Shown piece after piece: positions 20,185 through 30,381 of a DNA stretch of 64,000 bases. Position 1 is the stretch's first letter. Every line of letters starts with the position of its first letter. The notes beneath the pieces were generated by a model. The model did not search any database. It had not been told where the DNA came from and saw only the letters and a list, made by a program, of their open reading frames with translations. The position numbers and the translations under genes are program-made. The stretch is from Haemophilus parainfluenzae (lineage in GTDB: Bacteria; Pseudomonadota; Gammaproteobacteria; Enterobacterales; Pasteurellaceae): contig NZ_QEPT01000002.1 in the NCBI RefSeq assembly GCF_003252755.1, forward strand, positions 248,001 through 312,000. Direction: 5' to 3'.

Positions 20185-21426
20185 GTGCAGAATAATCGAC
20201 GAAAAAAACGTGCAAATGAGTTTGTCATCTCTATTGCGATGCACCTTGCATTGTTTGGTTTGTTGATTTGGAGCTCTCTTTATCAAACCGTTGAAATAAT
20301 GGGTGGTGGAGAAGGTGAAGGTGATGCCATGGGAGCTGTGATGGTCGATACTGGCAGCGCAGCGCAAGAATGGGGACGTATTCAACAACAGAAAAAAGGT
20401 CAAACTGATAAACAGAAAAAACCAGAACCTGTAGTCGAAGAGAAAAAACCAGAGCCTGAACCAAATCAGCAAGAAATTGCGAAACAAGAAGAGATTAAGC
20501 GTCAGCAGGAAATTCAACGTCAAAAAGAACTTGAAAAACAAAAGCAGCAAGAAATTGAAAAGCAAAAACAGCAACAAGAACTTGCTCGTCAAGAGGCGTT
20601 AGAAAAGCAGAAACAAGCTGAAGAAGCGAAAGCAAAACAAGCTGCTGAAGCAGCGAAGTTAAAAGCTGATGCAGAAGCGAAACGTTTAGCGGCAGCAGCT
20701 AAACAGGCTGAGGAAGAGGCAAAAGCTAAAGCACAAGCCGAAGCTCAAAAAGCCAAAGAAAAAGCTGAAGCCGATGCTAAAGCGAAGGCTGAGGCAAAAG
20801 CGAAAGCCGATGCTGAAGCAAAAGCGAAGGCCAAGGCAGAAGCAGATGCTAAAGCGAAAGCTGAGGCGGATGCTAAGGCTAAGGCAAAAGCTGAAGCCGA
20901 TGCTAAAGCAAAAGCAGATGCAGAGGCGAAAGCGAAGGCAGAAGCAAAAGCTAAAGCGGATGCAGAAGCAAAAGCGAAGGCTGATGCGAAGGCAAAAGCT
21001 GACGCAGCAAAACGTAAAGCAGATCAAGCGGCTTTAGATGACTTCATGAACGGCGGAGATGTCGGTGGTGGTAGTGCATCTAAAGGTGGTAATGCAAATA
21101 AAGGCGGTACACAAGGTAGTGGTGCAGGACTAGGTGCTGGAGATGGTGGTAAAGTTGGTGACCAATATGCAGGTGTCATTAAACGTGAAATTCAACGCCG
21201 TTTCTTAAAAGACCCAAGCTTTGCCGGTAAAGTTTGTAGCATTAAAATCCAACTCGGTCGAGATGGTACGATTTTAGGCTACCAACGCGTTTCAGGACCT
21301 GATGATATTTGTACTGCAGCATTAAGTGCGGTAGCGAGAACGAAAAAAGTTCCAGCAGCACCATCTGATGCTATTTATGAGAAATATAAAGCGCCGACTA
21401 TCGATTTTGATATCAATGCTCGATAA
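20185..21426 (+). CDS. tolA: Tol-Pal system protein TolA
   Basis: Spans the periplasm, linking the TolQR motor to TolB and Pal. The protein is 413 aa. A GTG start is required to include the single membrane helix (about residues 14-34, VISIAMHLALFGLLIWSSLY). Residues about 60-285 are the Lys/Ala/Glu-rich long helical domain, made of short KAEADAKAKA-like repeats. The C-terminal globular domain (VGDQYAGVIKREIQRRFL) carries two conserved Cys. It is longer than the H. influenzae protein as I remember it, because of extra repeat units. Confidence 0.95.
   Translation: MQNNRRKKRANEFVISIAMHLALFGLLIWSSLYQTVEIMGGGEGEGDAMGAVMVDTGSAAQEWGRIQQQKKGQTDKQKKPEPVVEEKKPEPEPNQQEIAKQEEIKRQQEIQRQKELEKQKQQEIEKQKQQQELARQEALEKQKQAEEAKAKQAAEAAKLKADAEAKRLAAAAKQAEEEAKAKAQAEAQKAKEKAEADAKAKAEAKAKADAEAKAKAKAEADAKAKAEADAKAKAKAEADAKAKADAEAKAKAEAKAKADAEAKAKADAKAKADAAKRKADQAALDDFMNGGDVGGGSASKGGNANKGGTQGSGAGLGAGDGGKVGDQYAGVIKREIQRRFLKDPSFAGKVCSIKIQLGRDGTILGYQRVSGPDDICTAALSAVARTKKVPAAPSDAIYEKYKAPTIDFDINAR
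20600..21030 (+). repeat. Degenerate Ala/Lys/Glu repeat tract inside tolA
   Basis: Dense array of 9-18 nt units (GCTGAAGC, GCGAAGGC, GATGCTAAAGC and similar) encoding KAEA/KADA in the domain II helix of TolA. Such tracts can gain or lose units by recombination while staying in frame. Confidence 0.75.
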
Positions 21427-21467
21427 TCGGTTTTAGGAAAGTAACAACGTTAAAATAAGGTGATTAA

Positions 21468-22751
21468 ATGAAATTGATCAAACGTGTTATGGGGCTATTT
21501 GTGGTGATGTTTGCATTTGCAAGCACAGCAATGGCAGAAGATGAAGTTCGAATTGTGATTGATGAAGGTGTTGATGGCGCTCGTCCTATCGCAGTTGTTC
21601 CTTTCGCAGGTTCTGCACCTGAAAATATTGGTCAAATCGTTGCAGATGACTTACGTAATAGTGGTAAATTTAACCCTATTCCAGTAAGTCAAATGCCACA
21701 ACAACCAACGACTGCAGCAGAAGTGAAACCAGAGGCTTGGACTGCTTTAGGTATTGATGCGGTTGTGGTAGGTCAAGTGACATCAACTGGTAGCGGTTAT
21801 AACATTTCTTACCAATTAGTTGATACTGTAGGTGCATCAGGTACACCTGGTGCGGTACTTGCACAAAATAGCTATACAGTGACAAATAAATGGTTACGCT
21901 ATGGTGCACATACCGTGAGTGATGAAGTATTCGAAAAATTAACCGGTATTCGTGGTGCATTCAGAACCCGTATCGCTTACGTAGTGCAAAAAAATGGTGG
22001 CTCACAACCTTATGAAGTTCGTGTAGCAGATTATGATGGCTACAACCAATTTATCGTAAATCGTAGCTCACAACCAATTATGTCTCCAGCTTGGTCTCCA
22101 GATGGTAAACGTTTAGCATACGTATCTTTTGAGAACAAAAAATCACAACTTGTTGTACAAGACTTAGGTTCAGGTTCTCGTAAAGTAGTTGCTTCTTTCC
22201 CTGGACATAACGGTGCGCCAGCATTCTCTCCGGACGGTTCTAAACTCGCATTTGCTTCTTCACAAGATGGTTTATTAAACATCTATGTAATGGGCTCAAA
22301 TGGTGGTACACCTACTCAATTAACTCGCGGTGCAGGTAATAATACAGAACCATCATGGTCTCCAGATGGTAGCTCAATTCTCTTTACTTCAGATAGAAGT
22401 GGTTCACCACAAGTTTATCGCATGAGCGCAAGTGGTGGTGGTGCATCACCAGTTGGTGGTCGCGGTAGTGCGCAAATCAGTAGTGATGGTAAAACTCTCG
22501 TGATGATCAACGGTAATAACAACGTGGTGAAACAAGATCTCACCAGCGGTAGTTCTGAAGTATTAAGTACATCTTTCTTAGGTGAAAGCCCAAGTATTTC
22601 TCCTAACGGTATCATGATTATTTACAGCTCTACACAAGGGCTAGGAAAGGTGTTACAATTAGTTTCTGCAGATGGTCGCTTTAAAGCGAGTCTTCCAGGA
22701 AGTAATGGCCAAGTGAAATTTCCAGCTTGGTCTCCATACTTGACTAAATAA
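21468..22751 (+). CDS. tolB: Tol-Pal system protein TolB
   Basis: Periplasmic beta-propeller that shuttles between TolA and Pal. The 427-aa precursor has a signal peptide ending ASTAMA. Its N-terminal domain is about residues 24-165. The propeller blades carry repeated [13 protein letters not shown] / [13 protein letters not shown] / [13 protein letters not shown] motifs. It lies 24 nt before pal. Confidence 0.97.
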   Translation: MKLIKRVMGLFVVMFAFASTAMAEDEVRIVIDEGVDGARPIAVVPFAGSAPENIGQIVADDLRNSGKFNPIPVSQMPQQPTTAAEVKPEAWTALGIDAVVVGQVTSTGSGYNISYQLVDTVGASGTPGAVLAQNSYTVTNKWLRYGAHTVSDEVFEKLTGIRGAFRTRIAYVVQKNGGSQPYEVRVADYDGYNQFIVNRSSQPIMSPAWSPDGKRLAYVSFENKKSQLVVQDLGSGSRKVVASFPGHNGAPAFSPDGSKLAFASSQDGLLNIYVMGSNGGTPTQLTRGAGNNTEPSWSPDGSSILFTSDRSGSPQVYRMSASGGGASPVGGRGSAQISSDGKTLVMINGNNNVVKQDLTSGSSEVLSTSFLGESPSISPNGIMIIYSSTQGLGKVLQLVSADGRFKASLPGSNGQVKFPAWSPYLTK

Positions 22752-22775
22752 AAAAACTCATTGAGGAGAAATCTA

Positions 22776-23243
22776 ATGAACAAATTTGTTAAATCATTAT
22801 TAGTTGCTGGTTCAGTAGCTGCATTAGCAGCATGTAGCTCATCAAACAACGATGCAGCAGGCAACGGTGCTAACAACGGTCAAACTTTCGGTGGTTACTC
22901 TGTTGAAGATCTTCAACAACGTTACAACACCGTTTACTTCGGTTTCGATAAATTCAACATCGAAGGTGAATACGTTCAAATCTTAGATGCTCACGCTGCA
23001 TACTTAAATGCAACTCCAGCTTCTAAAGTTGTTGTTGAAGGTAACACTGACGAACGTGGTACTCCAGAATACAACATCGCTTTAGGTCAACGTCGTGCTG
23101 ATGCAGTTAAAGGTTTCTTAGCTGGTAAAGGTGTTGATGCTGGTAAAGTATCAACTGTTTCTTACGGTGAAGAAAAGCCTGCAGTGTTAGGTCACGATGA
23201 AGCGGCATACTCTAAAAACCGTCGTGCAGTGTTAGCATACTAA
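22776..23243 (+). CDS. pal: Peptidoglycan-associated lipoprotein Pal (P6-like)
   Basis: Outer-membrane lipoprotein that holds the outer membrane to peptidoglycan; the H. influenzae homologue is the P6 antigen. The start is ATG 22776 behind GAGGAGA; a TTG at 22761 in the same frame lacks a suitable site. The 155-aa precursor has lipobox ALAAC and an OmpA-like domain. The peptidoglycan-binding segment [19 protein letters not shown] is intact. Confidence 0.97.
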   Translation: MNKFVKSLLVAGSVAALAACSSSNNDAAGNGANNGQTFGGYSVEDLQQRYNTVYFGFDKFNIEGEYVQILDAHAAYLNATPASKVVVEGNTDERGTPEYNIALGQRRADAVKGFLAGKGVDAGKVSTVSYGEEKPAVLGHDEAAYSKNRRAVLAY

Positions 23244-23275
23244 TATTTTTAGAGAATTTTGATTCTTAGAAGAAG

Positions 23276-23302
23276 GGAGAGTAGAAATACTCTCCTTTTT
23301 TA
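23276..23302 (+). terminator. Terminator of the tol-pal operon
   Basis: GGAGAGTA (23276-23283) and TACTCTCC (23288-23295) close a GAAA tetraloop and are followed by T6. Confidence 0.9.
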
Positions 23303-23370
23303 TTTGTTTTAAGATCTTGTCAGAAATTGACGAGTATTCACGCAATTAACACAATTTCTTCAGATTTTTC

Positions 23371-23398
23371 TTGCGTCAGAAAATAAAATCGGTAATAT
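23371..23398 (+). promoter_or_regulatory. Promoter of the tRNA-Lys cluster
   Basis: TTGCGT (23371-23376), a 16-bp spacer and TAATAT (23393-23398) fit sigma-70. They lie 23 nt before the first tRNA and are followed by a GC-containing discriminator, as expected of stable-RNA promoters. Confidence 0.7.
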
Positions 23399-23421
23399 AC
23401 GCACCTGTTACGAAATGATGT

Positions 23422-23497
23422 GGGTCGTTAGCTCAGTCGGTAGAGCAGCGGACTTTTAATCCGTTGGTCGAAGGTTCGAATCCTTCACGACCCACCA
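23422..23497 (+). tRNA. tRNA-Lys (anticodon TTT), copy 1
   Basis: 76-nt cloverleaf with encoded CCA. Acceptor GGGTCGT pairs with ACGACCC, the anticodon loop CTTTTAA gives TTT at 23455-23457, and the T-loop is GGTTCGAATCC. Confidence 0.98.
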
Positions 23498-23522
23498 CTT
23501 TTATTTCGAAGAATTCCTAAAT

Positions 23523-23598
23523 GGGTCGTTAGCTCAGTCGGTAGAGCAGCGGACTTTTAATCCGTTGGTCGAAGGTTCGAATCCTTCACGACCCACCA
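23523..23598 (+). tRNA. tRNA-Lys (anticodon TTT), copy 2
   Basis: Identical in sequence to the copy at 23422-23497, separated by 25 nt. CCA is encoded. Confidence 0.98.
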
Positions 23599-23628
23599 TC
23601 TATTTTACAGATCATTATTTAACCGGTT

Positions 23629-23704
23629 GGGTTGTTAGCTCAGTTGGTAGAGCAGCGGACTCTTAATCCGTCGGTCGAGAGTTCGAGCCTCTCACAGCCC
23701 ACCA
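23629..23704 (+). tRNA. tRNA-Lys (anticodon CTT)
   Basis: 76-nt cloverleaf starting GGGTTGT and ending ACAGCCCACCA, with one G-T pair in the acceptor. The anticodon loop CTCTTAA gives CTT. It decodes AAG specifically and probably arose by duplication of the TTT gene next to it. Confidence 0.95.
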
Positions 23705-23822
23705 ATCACATCTTCTTTCCATGTGTTAATAAATTTATAAAAAAGTAAAATTTTTTTTAAATTCTTGACTATATTTAGCGGTTATTATGATAGAATATCC
23801 ACAAATTTAAGTCGGGCATAAA

Positions 23823-24542
23823 ATGTTACAGAATATTCGAATTGTTTTGGTTGAAACATCACATAGCGGGAACATCGGTTCAGCGGCGCGTGCAATGAAA
23901 ACAATGGGATTATCCAATCTTTATTTGGTCTCGCCAAAATCAGTGGATGAGCAATCTATTGCATTAGCTGCAGGCGCTGATGATGTTGTGCGTAATGCCC
24001 ACATTGTTGATACTTTTGAACAAGCAATAGAAGATTGCTCATTAGTAATTGGGACCAGTGCGAGATTACGCCATTTACAGAGTACACTGATTGAGCCAAG
24101 AGAATGTGCGGAGAAAGCCTGTGCACATCAAGGCCAAGTGGCGATCGTATTTGGTCGTGAGCGTGTTGGACTCACAAATGAAGAATTACTTAAATGTCAT
24201 TATCATTTAAATATCCCTGCTAATCCTGAATATTCTTCGCTAAATTTAGCGATGGCAGTTCAGTTGGTAAGTTATGAAATGCGAATGGTATTTTTAGCAA
24301 AAGATAAAACGGAAAGTACACTTTCAACAATAGAAAATATCTATCCAACAGCACAAGAAATGGAATATTTTTTTGCTCATACGGAACAGGTGTATCAGTC
24401 TCTTGGTTTTATTCAAAATCAAGGGGTTATACAAAAGTTAAGACGACTTTATAACCGTTCTTCTCTAGAAAAAAATGAATTAAATATTTTGCGAGGAATG
24501 TTAAGTGCGGTTGAAAAACGCCTTAATCTGCAAAAAGAGTAA
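23823..24542 (+). CDS. trmJ: tRNA (cytidine/uridine-2'-O-)-methyltransferase TrmJ
   Basis: SPOUT-fold enzyme that 2'-O-methylates nucleotide 32 of tRNA anticodon loops. The 239-aa protein has the knot motifs [37 protein letters not shown] and [16 protein letters not shown]. It lies immediately upstream of iscR, as in many gamma-proteobacteria. Confidence 0.95.
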   Translation: MLQNIRIVLVETSHSGNIGSAARAMKTMGLSNLYLVSPKSVDEQSIALAAGADDVVRNAHIVDTFEQAIEDCSLVIGTSARLRHLQSTLIEPRECAEKACAHQGQVAIVFGRERVGLTNEELLKCHYHLNIPANPEYSSLNLAMAVQLVSYEMRMVFLAKDKTESTLSTIENIYPTAQEMEYFFAHTEQVYQSLGFIQNQGVIQKLRRLYNRSSLEKNELNILRGMLSAVEKRLNLQKE

Positions 24543-24565
24543 AATTGACTATCATAGTCAGATAG
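24541..24565. promoter_or_regulatory. IscR type-1-like site overlapping the isc promoter
   Basis: The sequence around GACTATCATAGTC, flanked by ATT and AGAT, fits the type-1 IscR pattern built on GACT-N5-AGTC. A TTGACT -35 (24545-24550) lies inside it and a TAAACT -10-like hexamer 16 nt later. Holo-IscR binding here would repress the operon, as known in E. coli. Confidence 0.7.
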
Positions 24566-24601
24566 GTAAACTACCTAGATGACGATTTATAGGGATGCTT
24601 T

Positions 24602-25057
24602 ATGAAACTAACATCTAAAGGACGATATGCGGTTACCGCAATTTTAGATATCGCACTACACTCAGGAACAAATCCAGTTTGTTTAGCGGATATCTCAGAG
24701 CGTCAAAATATTTCACTTTCTTATCTTGAGCAATTATTTGCCAAATTGCGTCGTGGTGGATTAGTAAAAAGCGTTCGCGGCCCAGGTGGTGGCTATCGTT
24801 TAGCGTTACCAACTAATCAAATTTCTATCGGCATGGTGATTTCAGCCGTCAATGAGAATATTAATGTCACAAGATGCCTTGGCAAAGGAAATTGCAAAGG
24901 TGGAGTAGAGTGTTTAACTCATACTTTATGGCAAGATTTAAGTGATCGTATTTCTGATTTTTTAGATGAGATTACATTAGCCGAGCTTGTGGAGAAAAAA
25001 GCTGGGAAGCATAAAGCTCACAAAGATTTTGATGACTTAATTGTAGTCAACCAATAA
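24602..25057 (+). CDS. iscR: Fe-S cluster-responsive regulator IscR
   Basis: Rrf2-family regulator of Fe-S assembly. The 151-aa protein has an N-terminal winged helix ([20 protein letters not shown]) and the cluster ligands Cys92, Cys98 and Cys104, plus His107. A putative binding site lies in its own promoter, consistent with feedback control. Confidence 0.97.
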   Translation: MKLTSKGRYAVTAILDIALHSGTNPVCLADISERQNISLSYLEQLFAKLRRGGLVKSVRGPGGGYRLALPTNQISIGMVISAVNENINVTRCLGKGNCKGGVECLTHTLWQDLSDRISDFLDEITLAELVEKKAGKHKAHKDFDDLIVVNQ

Positions 25058-25120
25058 TGGGAAAGTAGATTAAAGTGCGGTCAAATTGATAGCATTTTTA
25101 GTAGTTATTTAGGAGTGAAA

Positions 25121-26335
25121 ATGAAATTACCAATTTATTTAGATTATGCAGCAACATGTCCAGTGGATGAACGTGTAGCTAAAAAAATGATGGAATATTT
25201 AACCATTGATGGTGTATTCGGTAATCCAGCATCTCGTTCACATAAATTTGGCTGGCAAGCTGAAGAAGCGGTTGATATTGCACGTAATCAAATTGCGGAT
25301 TTAATTGGTGCAGATTCACGTGAAATTGTGTTTACTTCAGGTGCAACAGAAGCAGATAACCTTGCAATTAAAGGTGCGGCGCACTTTTATCAAACAAAAG
25401 GTAAGCACATTATCACCTGCAAAACTGAACATAAGGCTGTATTGGATACTTGCCGTCAATTAGAGCGTGAAGGCTTTGAAGTCACCTATTTAGATCCAGA
25501 AGAAGATGGTTTAATCGATCTTGAGAAATTTAAAGCAGCATTGCGTCCAGACACAATTGTTGTGTCAATTATGCATGTGAATAATGAGATTGGCGTGATT
25601 CAAGATATTAAAGCAATTGGTGAGCTTTGCCGTGCAAACAAAACCATTTTCCACGTAGATGCAACGCAAAGTGTCGGTAAAGTAGAAATTAATCTTGCGG
25701 AATTACAGGTTGATTTAATGTCAATGTCTAGCCACAAATTGTACGGACCAAAAGGGATTGGTGCATTATATGTATGCCGTAAACCGCGTGTTCGTTTAGA
25801 AGCGATTATCCATGGCGGTGGTCACGAGCGTGGTATGCGTTCAGGTACATTACCTGTACACCAAATCGTTGGTATGGGTGAAGCATATCGCATTGCAAAA
25901 GAAGAAATGGATACTGAAATGCCACGTATCCGAGCATTGCGCGATCGTTTATACAATGGTCTTAAAGACATTGAAGAAACCTATGTAAATGGTTCAATGG
26001 AACACCGCGTAGCGAATAATTTGAACATCAGCTTTAACTATGTAGAAGGTGAGTCGTTAATGATGGCATTACGTGATATTGCGGTATCTTCTGGTTCCGC
26101 TTGTACGTCTGCAAGTTTAGAGCCATCTTATGTATTACGTGCATTAGGTCGTAATGATGAATTAGCACATAGCTCAATTCGTTTCACGCTTGGTCGTTGG
26201 ACCACTGAAGAAGAAATTGATTACACCATTAATTTAATGCATGGTGCAGTAGCGAAACTTCGTGAATTATCGCCACTTTGGGATATGTTCAAAGAAGGCA
26301 TTGATTTAAACACTATTGAGTGGGCAGCCCACTAA
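25121..26335 (+). CDS. iscS: Cysteine desulfurase IscS
   Basis: PLP enzyme that takes sulfur from cysteine for Fe-S clusters and tRNA thiolation. The start is the ATG at 25121 ([19 protein letters not shown]), with AGGAG 5 nt upstream; an in-frame GTG at 25115 overlaps that site. The 404-aa length is exactly that of E. coli IscS. PLP Lys206 in [10 protein letters not shown] and the active-site Cys in [17 protein letters not shown] are present. Confidence 0.98.
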   Translation: MKLPIYLDYAATCPVDERVAKKMMEYLTIDGVFGNPASRSHKFGWQAEEAVDIARNQIADLIGADSREIVFTSGATEADNLAIKGAAHFYQTKGKHIITCKTEHKAVLDTCRQLEREGFEVTYLDPEEDGLIDLEKFKAALRPDTIVVSIMHVNNEIGVIQDIKAIGELCRANKTIFHVDATQSVGKVEINLAELQVDLMSMSSHKLYGPKGIGALYVCRKPRVRLEAIIHGGGHERGMRSGTLPVHQIVGMGEAYRIAKEEMDTEMPRIRALRDRLYNGLKDIEETYVNGSMEHRVANNLNISFNYVEGESLMMALRDIAVSSGSACTSASLEPSYVLRALGRNDELAHSSIRFTLGRWTTEEEIDYTINLMHGAVAKLRELSPLWDMFKEGIDLNTIEWAAH

Positions 26336-26341
26336 TTTTCA

Positions 26342-26358
26342 AGGCGGCTTGGCCGCCT
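26342..26358 (+). repeat. GC-rich hairpin between iscS and iscU
   Basis: AGGCGGC (26342-26348) and GCCGCCT (26352-26358) form a tight stem with a 3-nt loop and no T-run. A role in mRNA stability between iscS and iscU is an inference. Confidence 0.65.
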
Positions 26359-26389
26359 GATAGCAACTTATTTAGGAAAGGAAAAGAAT

Positions 26390-26773
26390 ATGGCATACAG
26401 CGAAAAAGTTATCGATCATTACGAAAATCCACGCAATGTTGGTTCAATGGACAAAAAAGATAATTCTGTGGGAACCGGCATGGTGGGTGCGCCAGCTTGT
26501 GGTGACGTTATGCAGTTACAAATCAAAGTAAATGACAGCGGCATTATTGAAGATGCAAAATTCAAAACTTATGGTTGTGGTTCTGCGATTGCTTCTAGCT
26601 CTTTAATTACTGAATGGGTAAAAGGCAAATCTTTAGATGAAGCAGGTGCAATCAAAAACAGCCAAATTGCGGAAGAACTTGAATTACCACCGGTAAAAGT
26701 TCACTGCTCAATTTTAGCAGAAGATGCAATTAAAGCCGCCATTGCTGACTATAAAAATAAACAAGGTAAGTAA
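26390..26773 (+). CDS. iscU: Fe-S cluster scaffold IscU
   Basis: Scaffold on which 2Fe-2S clusters are assembled. The 127-aa protein has the three conserved Cys in [19 protein letters not shown] and VHCSILAED, and the HscA-recognition motif LPPVK just before the last Cys. Confidence 0.98.
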   Translation: MAYSEKVIDHYENPRNVGSMDKKDNSVGTGMVGAPACGDVMQLQIKVNDSGIIEDAKFKTYGCGSAIASSSLITEWVKGKSLDEAGAIKNSQIAEELELPPVKVHCSILAEDAIKAAIADYKNKQGK

Positions 26774-26775
26774 TC

Positions 26776-26806
26776 AAAGTGCGGTTGAAAATGACCGCAC
26801 TTTATC
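26776..26806 (+). terminator. Uptake-signal hairpin between iscU and iscA
   Basis: AAAGTGCGGT (26776-26785) and ACCGCACTTT (26794-26803) form a 10-bp stem. The following T-run is very short, so partial termination or attenuation within the operon is more likely than a full stop. Confidence 0.6.
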
Positions 26807-26823
26807 AATTTAAGGATCAGAAT

Positions 26824-27147
26824 ATGTCTATAACACTCACTGAAAAAGCGGCAGAACGAGTTCGTACTTTTCTTGAAAATCGTGGAAAAGGCATCGGTTT
26901 ACGCTTAGGTGTAAAAACATCAGGTTGTTCGGGTTTAGGCTATGTGCTTGAATTCGTTGATGTGCTCAATGATGACGATCTTGTTTTTGAGCAGCATGGC
27001 GTGAAAGTAGTAGTCGATCCAAAAAGCTTGGTTTATTTAGATGGCATTGAGCTAGATTATGTCAAAGAAGGCTTGAACGAAGGCTTTAAATATAACAATC
27101 CAAATGTGAAAGAATCATGTGGATGTGGTGAAAGTTTCCATGTTTAA
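26824..27147 (+). CDS. iscA: Fe-S assembly protein IscA
   Basis: A-type carrier that passes Fe or Fe-S clusters to apo-proteins. The start is ATG 26824 ([20 protein letters not shown]) behind AAGGATCA; it gives 107 aa, the normal family size. An upstream ATG at 26779 would read through the hairpin. Cys ligands occur in SGCSGLGY and CGCGESF. Confidence 0.97.
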   Translation: MSITLTEKAAERVRTFLENRGKGIGLRLGVKTSGCSGLGYVLEFVDVLNDDDLVFEQHGVKVVVDPKSLVYLDGIELDYVKEGLNEGFKYNNPNVKESCGCGESFHV

Positions 27148-27156
27148 GGAATAAAG

Positions 27157-27678
27157 ATGACAAATCCTTTTGCTATTTTTGATTTGCCCGTTGCTTTCAA
27201 TGTTGATCAATCGCTTTTGTCTGAACGCTATTTAGTGCTTCAAAAGAGTTTGCATCCGGATAATTTTGTTACGGCAGATGCACAAAAACAACGCATTGCA
27301 ATGCAAAAATCAACAGAAGTTAATGATGCATTAAAAACCTTGAAAGACCCAATTTTACGTGCGGAAGCAATTATTGCATTAAATACGGGAGAAGCACAGG
27401 ATTTAGAACAAAAGAGCACACAAGATATGGCATTCCTAATGCAGCAATTAGAATGGCGAGAAGAGCTCGAAAATATTGAGCAAAGCCAGGATGAAAATGC
27501 ATTAGAATCCTTTGCGAAACGCGTTAAAAAAGAAACAAAAGAAATATTGACCGCACTTGAAGAACAACTAAATGAGCAACAATGGTCAACTGCTGCACAG
27601 TTCTGTGATAAATTACGTTTTCTAAAAAAATTGGCGGATGAAATTAGCCAAGTAGAAGAACGTCTATTTGAATTATAA
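27157..27678 (+). CDS. hscB: Fe-S co-chaperone HscB
   Basis: J-domain co-chaperone that brings IscU to HscA. The 173-aa protein has an N-terminal J domain with the HPD triplet in LHPDNF and a C-terminal helical IscU-binding domain. It starts 9 nt after iscA. Confidence 0.95.
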   Translation: MTNPFAIFDLPVAFNVDQSLLSERYLVLQKSLHPDNFVTADAQKQRIAMQKSTEVNDALKTLKDPILRAEAIIALNTGEAQDLEQKSTQDMAFLMQQLEWREELENIEQSQDENALESFAKRVKKETKEILTALEEQLNEQQWSTAAQFCDKLRFLKKLADEISQVEERLFEL

Positions 27679-27683
27679 TCTTG

Positions 27684-27706
27684 AGGGCGTTTAATACGCC
27701 CTTTTC
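27684..27706 (+). terminator. Weak hairpin after hscB
   Basis: AGGGCGT (27684-27690) and ACGCCCT (27696-27702) with a short TTTT. It sits inside the isc operon, before the DUF2625 gene. Confidence 0.5.
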
Positions 27707-27752
27707 GCTATTGATAAATGGGTAATTGCCCTCATACTAATGAAACTCGATT

Positions 27753-28439
27753 ATGCAAACTTTAGAACAACTGACTGATGCCTCAAAATCTGCTTGGGGA
27801 ACCATTTCCCAATGGATTGAGCATGCTCGTAATCATTGTGAGGTGATTAAAAAAGATCAATCTAGTGCAGAACGTGAGCTTTTCACCATGCAAATGCCCA
27901 CTTCTTCTCCAATGGGCGCGGTCATTTATGAAACCGGTGGCATTTTAATCCATCATGGTTGGTTGCGTATATTGGGGTCAGGCAGTTTTAAATTACCACG
28001 TGGATTAATGGACTGGAATTTCAGCAAATCCTTTAATCAATCAGGCGATAAACCCAAATATTTGCTTGTTGCAGATGATGTCATTGGTGGTTATTTTGCT
28101 TTAAATGGTGGTTCTTTAGGTTCTAATCTTGGCAAGATTTATTATTTTTCGCCAAAAGACTTAACTTGGCATGATTTAAATTTTACCTATACAGATTTCT
28201 TGGCTTGGGCATTAAATGGTGACATTGAAGCATTTTACCAAAATCTGTTTTGGCAAAATTGGCAAGAAGATGTAAAACAACTCGATGGTAACCACATGAT
28301 TGTTTTTACACCCGAGCTTTCAGAAGATAAGACGACTGATATTAATCAGCGTGAACGACGTGAAGTCAACATTGAAACCCATTACAACGCAAGTTTCACC
28401 GAACAAGATAAATTTGCACAAGCTTATTCAGTGGCATAA
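27753..28439 (+). CDS. DUF2625 family protein within the isc operon
   Basis: Function unknown. The 228-aa protein begins MQTLEQLTDASKSAWGTISQ. It shows the DUF2625 core: SPMGAVIYETGGILIHHGWL, VADDVIGGYFALNGGSLG and GKIYYFSPKDLTWHDL. No membrane segment, signal peptide or Cys cluster is evident, so an Fe-S ligand role is not suggested by the sequence. It separates hscB from hscA, which are adjacent in E. coli. The 40-nt gap to hscA suggests co-transcription. Confidence 0.85.
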   Translation: MQTLEQLTDASKSAWGTISQWIEHARNHCEVIKKDQSSAERELFTMQMPTSSPMGAVIYETGGILIHHGWLRILGSGSFKLPRGLMDWNFSKSFNQSGDKPKYLLVADDVIGGYFALNGGSLGSNLGKIYYFSPKDLTWHDLNFTYTDFLAWALNGDIEAFYQNLFWQNWQEDVKQLDGNHMIVFTPELSEDKTTDINQRERREVNIETHYNASFTEQDKFAQAYSVA

Positions 28440-28479
28440 CGAGCCCTTAACGAATTAATTATTAGAGATAAAAAGAGAT

Positions 28480-30336
28480 ATGGCATTACTCCAAATTGCA
28501 GAGCCAGGACAAACGGCTGCACCACATCAACATCGTCTTGCGGTAGGGATTGATTTAGGTACAACAAACTCTTTAGTTGCCGCAGTGCGTAGTGGTCAAG
28601 CCACCATTTTGAATGATGAACAAGACAGAAGCCTTGTACCTTCAGTCGTGTATTATGGTGAAAATGAAAAACTTGTGGGTACTGAAGCATTTGCCAAAGC
28701 TGCAATGGATCCTAAAAATACGATTATTTCGGTTAAACGTCTGATTGGTCGTAGTCTTGCAGATGTGCAATCACGTTACACAAACTTACCCTATGAGTTT
28801 GTGACAAGTGAAAATGGGTTGCCGTTATTGGTCACACACCAAGGCAAAAAAAGCCCGATTGAAGTCTCTGCAGATATTTTATCTCGTTTAAATCATATTG
28901 CTGAACAACGCCTTGCAGGTGAGCTTTCAGGTGTAGTGATTACCGTTCCTGCGTATTTTGATGATGCTCAGCGTCAAAGTACGAAAGATGCAGCACGCCT
29001 TGCGGGGTTAAATGTATTACGTTTATTAAATGAACCTACTGCTGCTGCGGTAGCTTATGGCTTAGATAGTGGAAAAGAAGGTGTTATCGCTGTTTATGAC
29101 TTAGGTGGTGGGACCTTTGATATCTCGATTTTACGTTTATCTAAAGGCGTTTTTGAAGTCTTAGCAACAGGTGGAGATACCGCCTTAGGTGGTGATGATT
29201 TTGACCATTTAATTGCCGATTGGATTGTTGAGCAAGCGGGTATTCAACCACAAAATGTAAATGAGCAGCGTGAACTTTTAAGTTTAGCTACACAAACTAA
29301 AATTGCCTTAACGAGTGCACAAAGTGCGGTCATTTCTTGGCGCGGATTTGAAGGTGAGTTAAGTCGTGAGCAATTCAATGAATTAATTCATTCATTGGTT
29401 AAACGTTCTTTATTAACCTGCCGTCGAGCATTAAAAGATGCGCATGTTGAAGCTGAAGACGTGCAAGAAGTGGTTATGGTTGGCGGCTCAACTCGCGTGC
29501 CTTACGTACGTGAGCAAGTAGGCGAGTTCTTCGGTAAAACGCCATTAACCTCTATCGACCCAGATAAAGTAGTAGCACTAGGTGCGGCAATTCAAGCGGA
29601 TATTTTAGTGGGGAACAAAAATGACAGTGATATGTTGTTACTCGATGTTGTGCCGCTTTCTTTAGGCATTGAAACCATGGGCGGTTTAGTGGAGAAAATT
29701 ATTCCACGCAACACCACGATTCCAGTGGCTCGTGCACAAGAATTTACCACCTTTAAAGATGGTCAAACTGCGATGACGGTACATGTAGTGCAAGGTGAAC
29801 GTGAATTAGTGGATGATTGCCGTTCTTTAGGTCGTTTTACGTTGCGTGGTATTCCGCCAATGGTAGCAGGCGCGGCCCATATTCGTGTGACTTATCAAGT
29901 GGATGCGGATGGCTTATTAAGTGTGACCGCCATGGAAAAATCCACAAAAGTCCAAGCATCGATTCAAATTAAGCCTTCTTATGGTTTAACCGATGAAGAA
30001 GTGACAGCAATGATTAAAGCTTCTTTTGATAATGCACAAGATGATATGCAAGCACGTGAATTAGCCGAGCAACGTGTTGAGGCTGAGCGTGTGATTGAAA
30101 GCGTGATTGTGGCATTACAACAAGATGGAGCGGAATTATTAACCGAATCGGAATTTCACCAAATTGAAAATGCATTGAAACAATTAATGGATGTAAAAGA
30201 AGGAACAGAGCGTCATGCTATCGTTCAGGGAATCAAAGCCCTTGATGTCGCGACTCAAGAATTTGCGGCAAGACGGATGAATAAATCCATTAATCAAGCG
30301 CTGACAGGCAAATCTGTATCAGATATTGAGCAATAA
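28480..30336 (+). CDS. hscA: Fe-S chaperone HscA (Hsp70 family)
   Basis: Specialised Hsp70 that, with HscB, releases clusters from IscU. The 618-aa protein has the ATPase domain ([31 protein letters not shown]) in about residues 20-385. The substrate-binding domain follows, with a short C-terminal lid. It lies upstream of fdx. Confidence 0.97.
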   Translation: MALLQIAEPGQTAAPHQHRLAVGIDLGTTNSLVAAVRSGQATILNDEQDRSLVPSVVYYGENEKLVGTEAFAKAAMDPKNTIISVKRLIGRSLADVQSRYTNLPYEFVTSENGLPLLVTHQGKKSPIEVSADILSRLNHIAEQRLAGELSGVVITVPAYFDDAQRQSTKDAARLAGLNVLRLLNEPTAAAVAYGLDSGKEGVIAVYDLGGGTFDISILRLSKGVFEVLATGGDTALGGDDFDHLIADWIVEQAGIQPQNVNEQRELLSLATQTKIALTSAQSAVISWRGFEGELSREQFNELIHSLVKRSLLTCRRALKDAHVEAEDVQEVVMVGGSTRVPYVREQVGEFFGKTPLTSIDPDKVVALGAAIQADILVGNKNDSDMLLLDVVPLSLGIETMGGLVEKIIPRNTTIPVARAQEFTTFKDGQTAMTVHVVQGERELVDDCRSLGRFTLRGIPPMVAGAAHIRVTYQVDADGLLSVTAMEKSTKVQASIQIKPSYGLTDEEVTAMIKASFDNAQDDMQARELAEQRVEAERVIESVIVALQQDGAELLTESEFHQIENALKQLMDVKEGTERHAIVQGIKALDVATQEFAARRMNKSINQALTGKSVSDIEQ

Positions 30337-30381
30337 AGTGCGGTTATAAATTAACGAGTTTTTTATATTGAGGAAAGTAAT

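Noticed and set aside
20686-21027. Antisense Cys/Phe-rich frame opposite tolA (and plus-strand Lys/Arg-rich frame 20774-21037)
   Set aside because: Shadows of the tolA repeat tract; composition is an artefact of repetitive codons and no ribosome site or family match exists.
23422-23598. Tandem 76-nt direct repeats as a CRISPR-like or recombination repeat
   Set aside because: They are two identical tRNA-Lys genes with full cloverleaf and CCA. No CRISPR array was seen anywhere in the window.
25115-25120. GTG start for iscS
   Set aside because: It overlaps the AGGAG site; ATG 25121 gives the exact family N-terminus and length.
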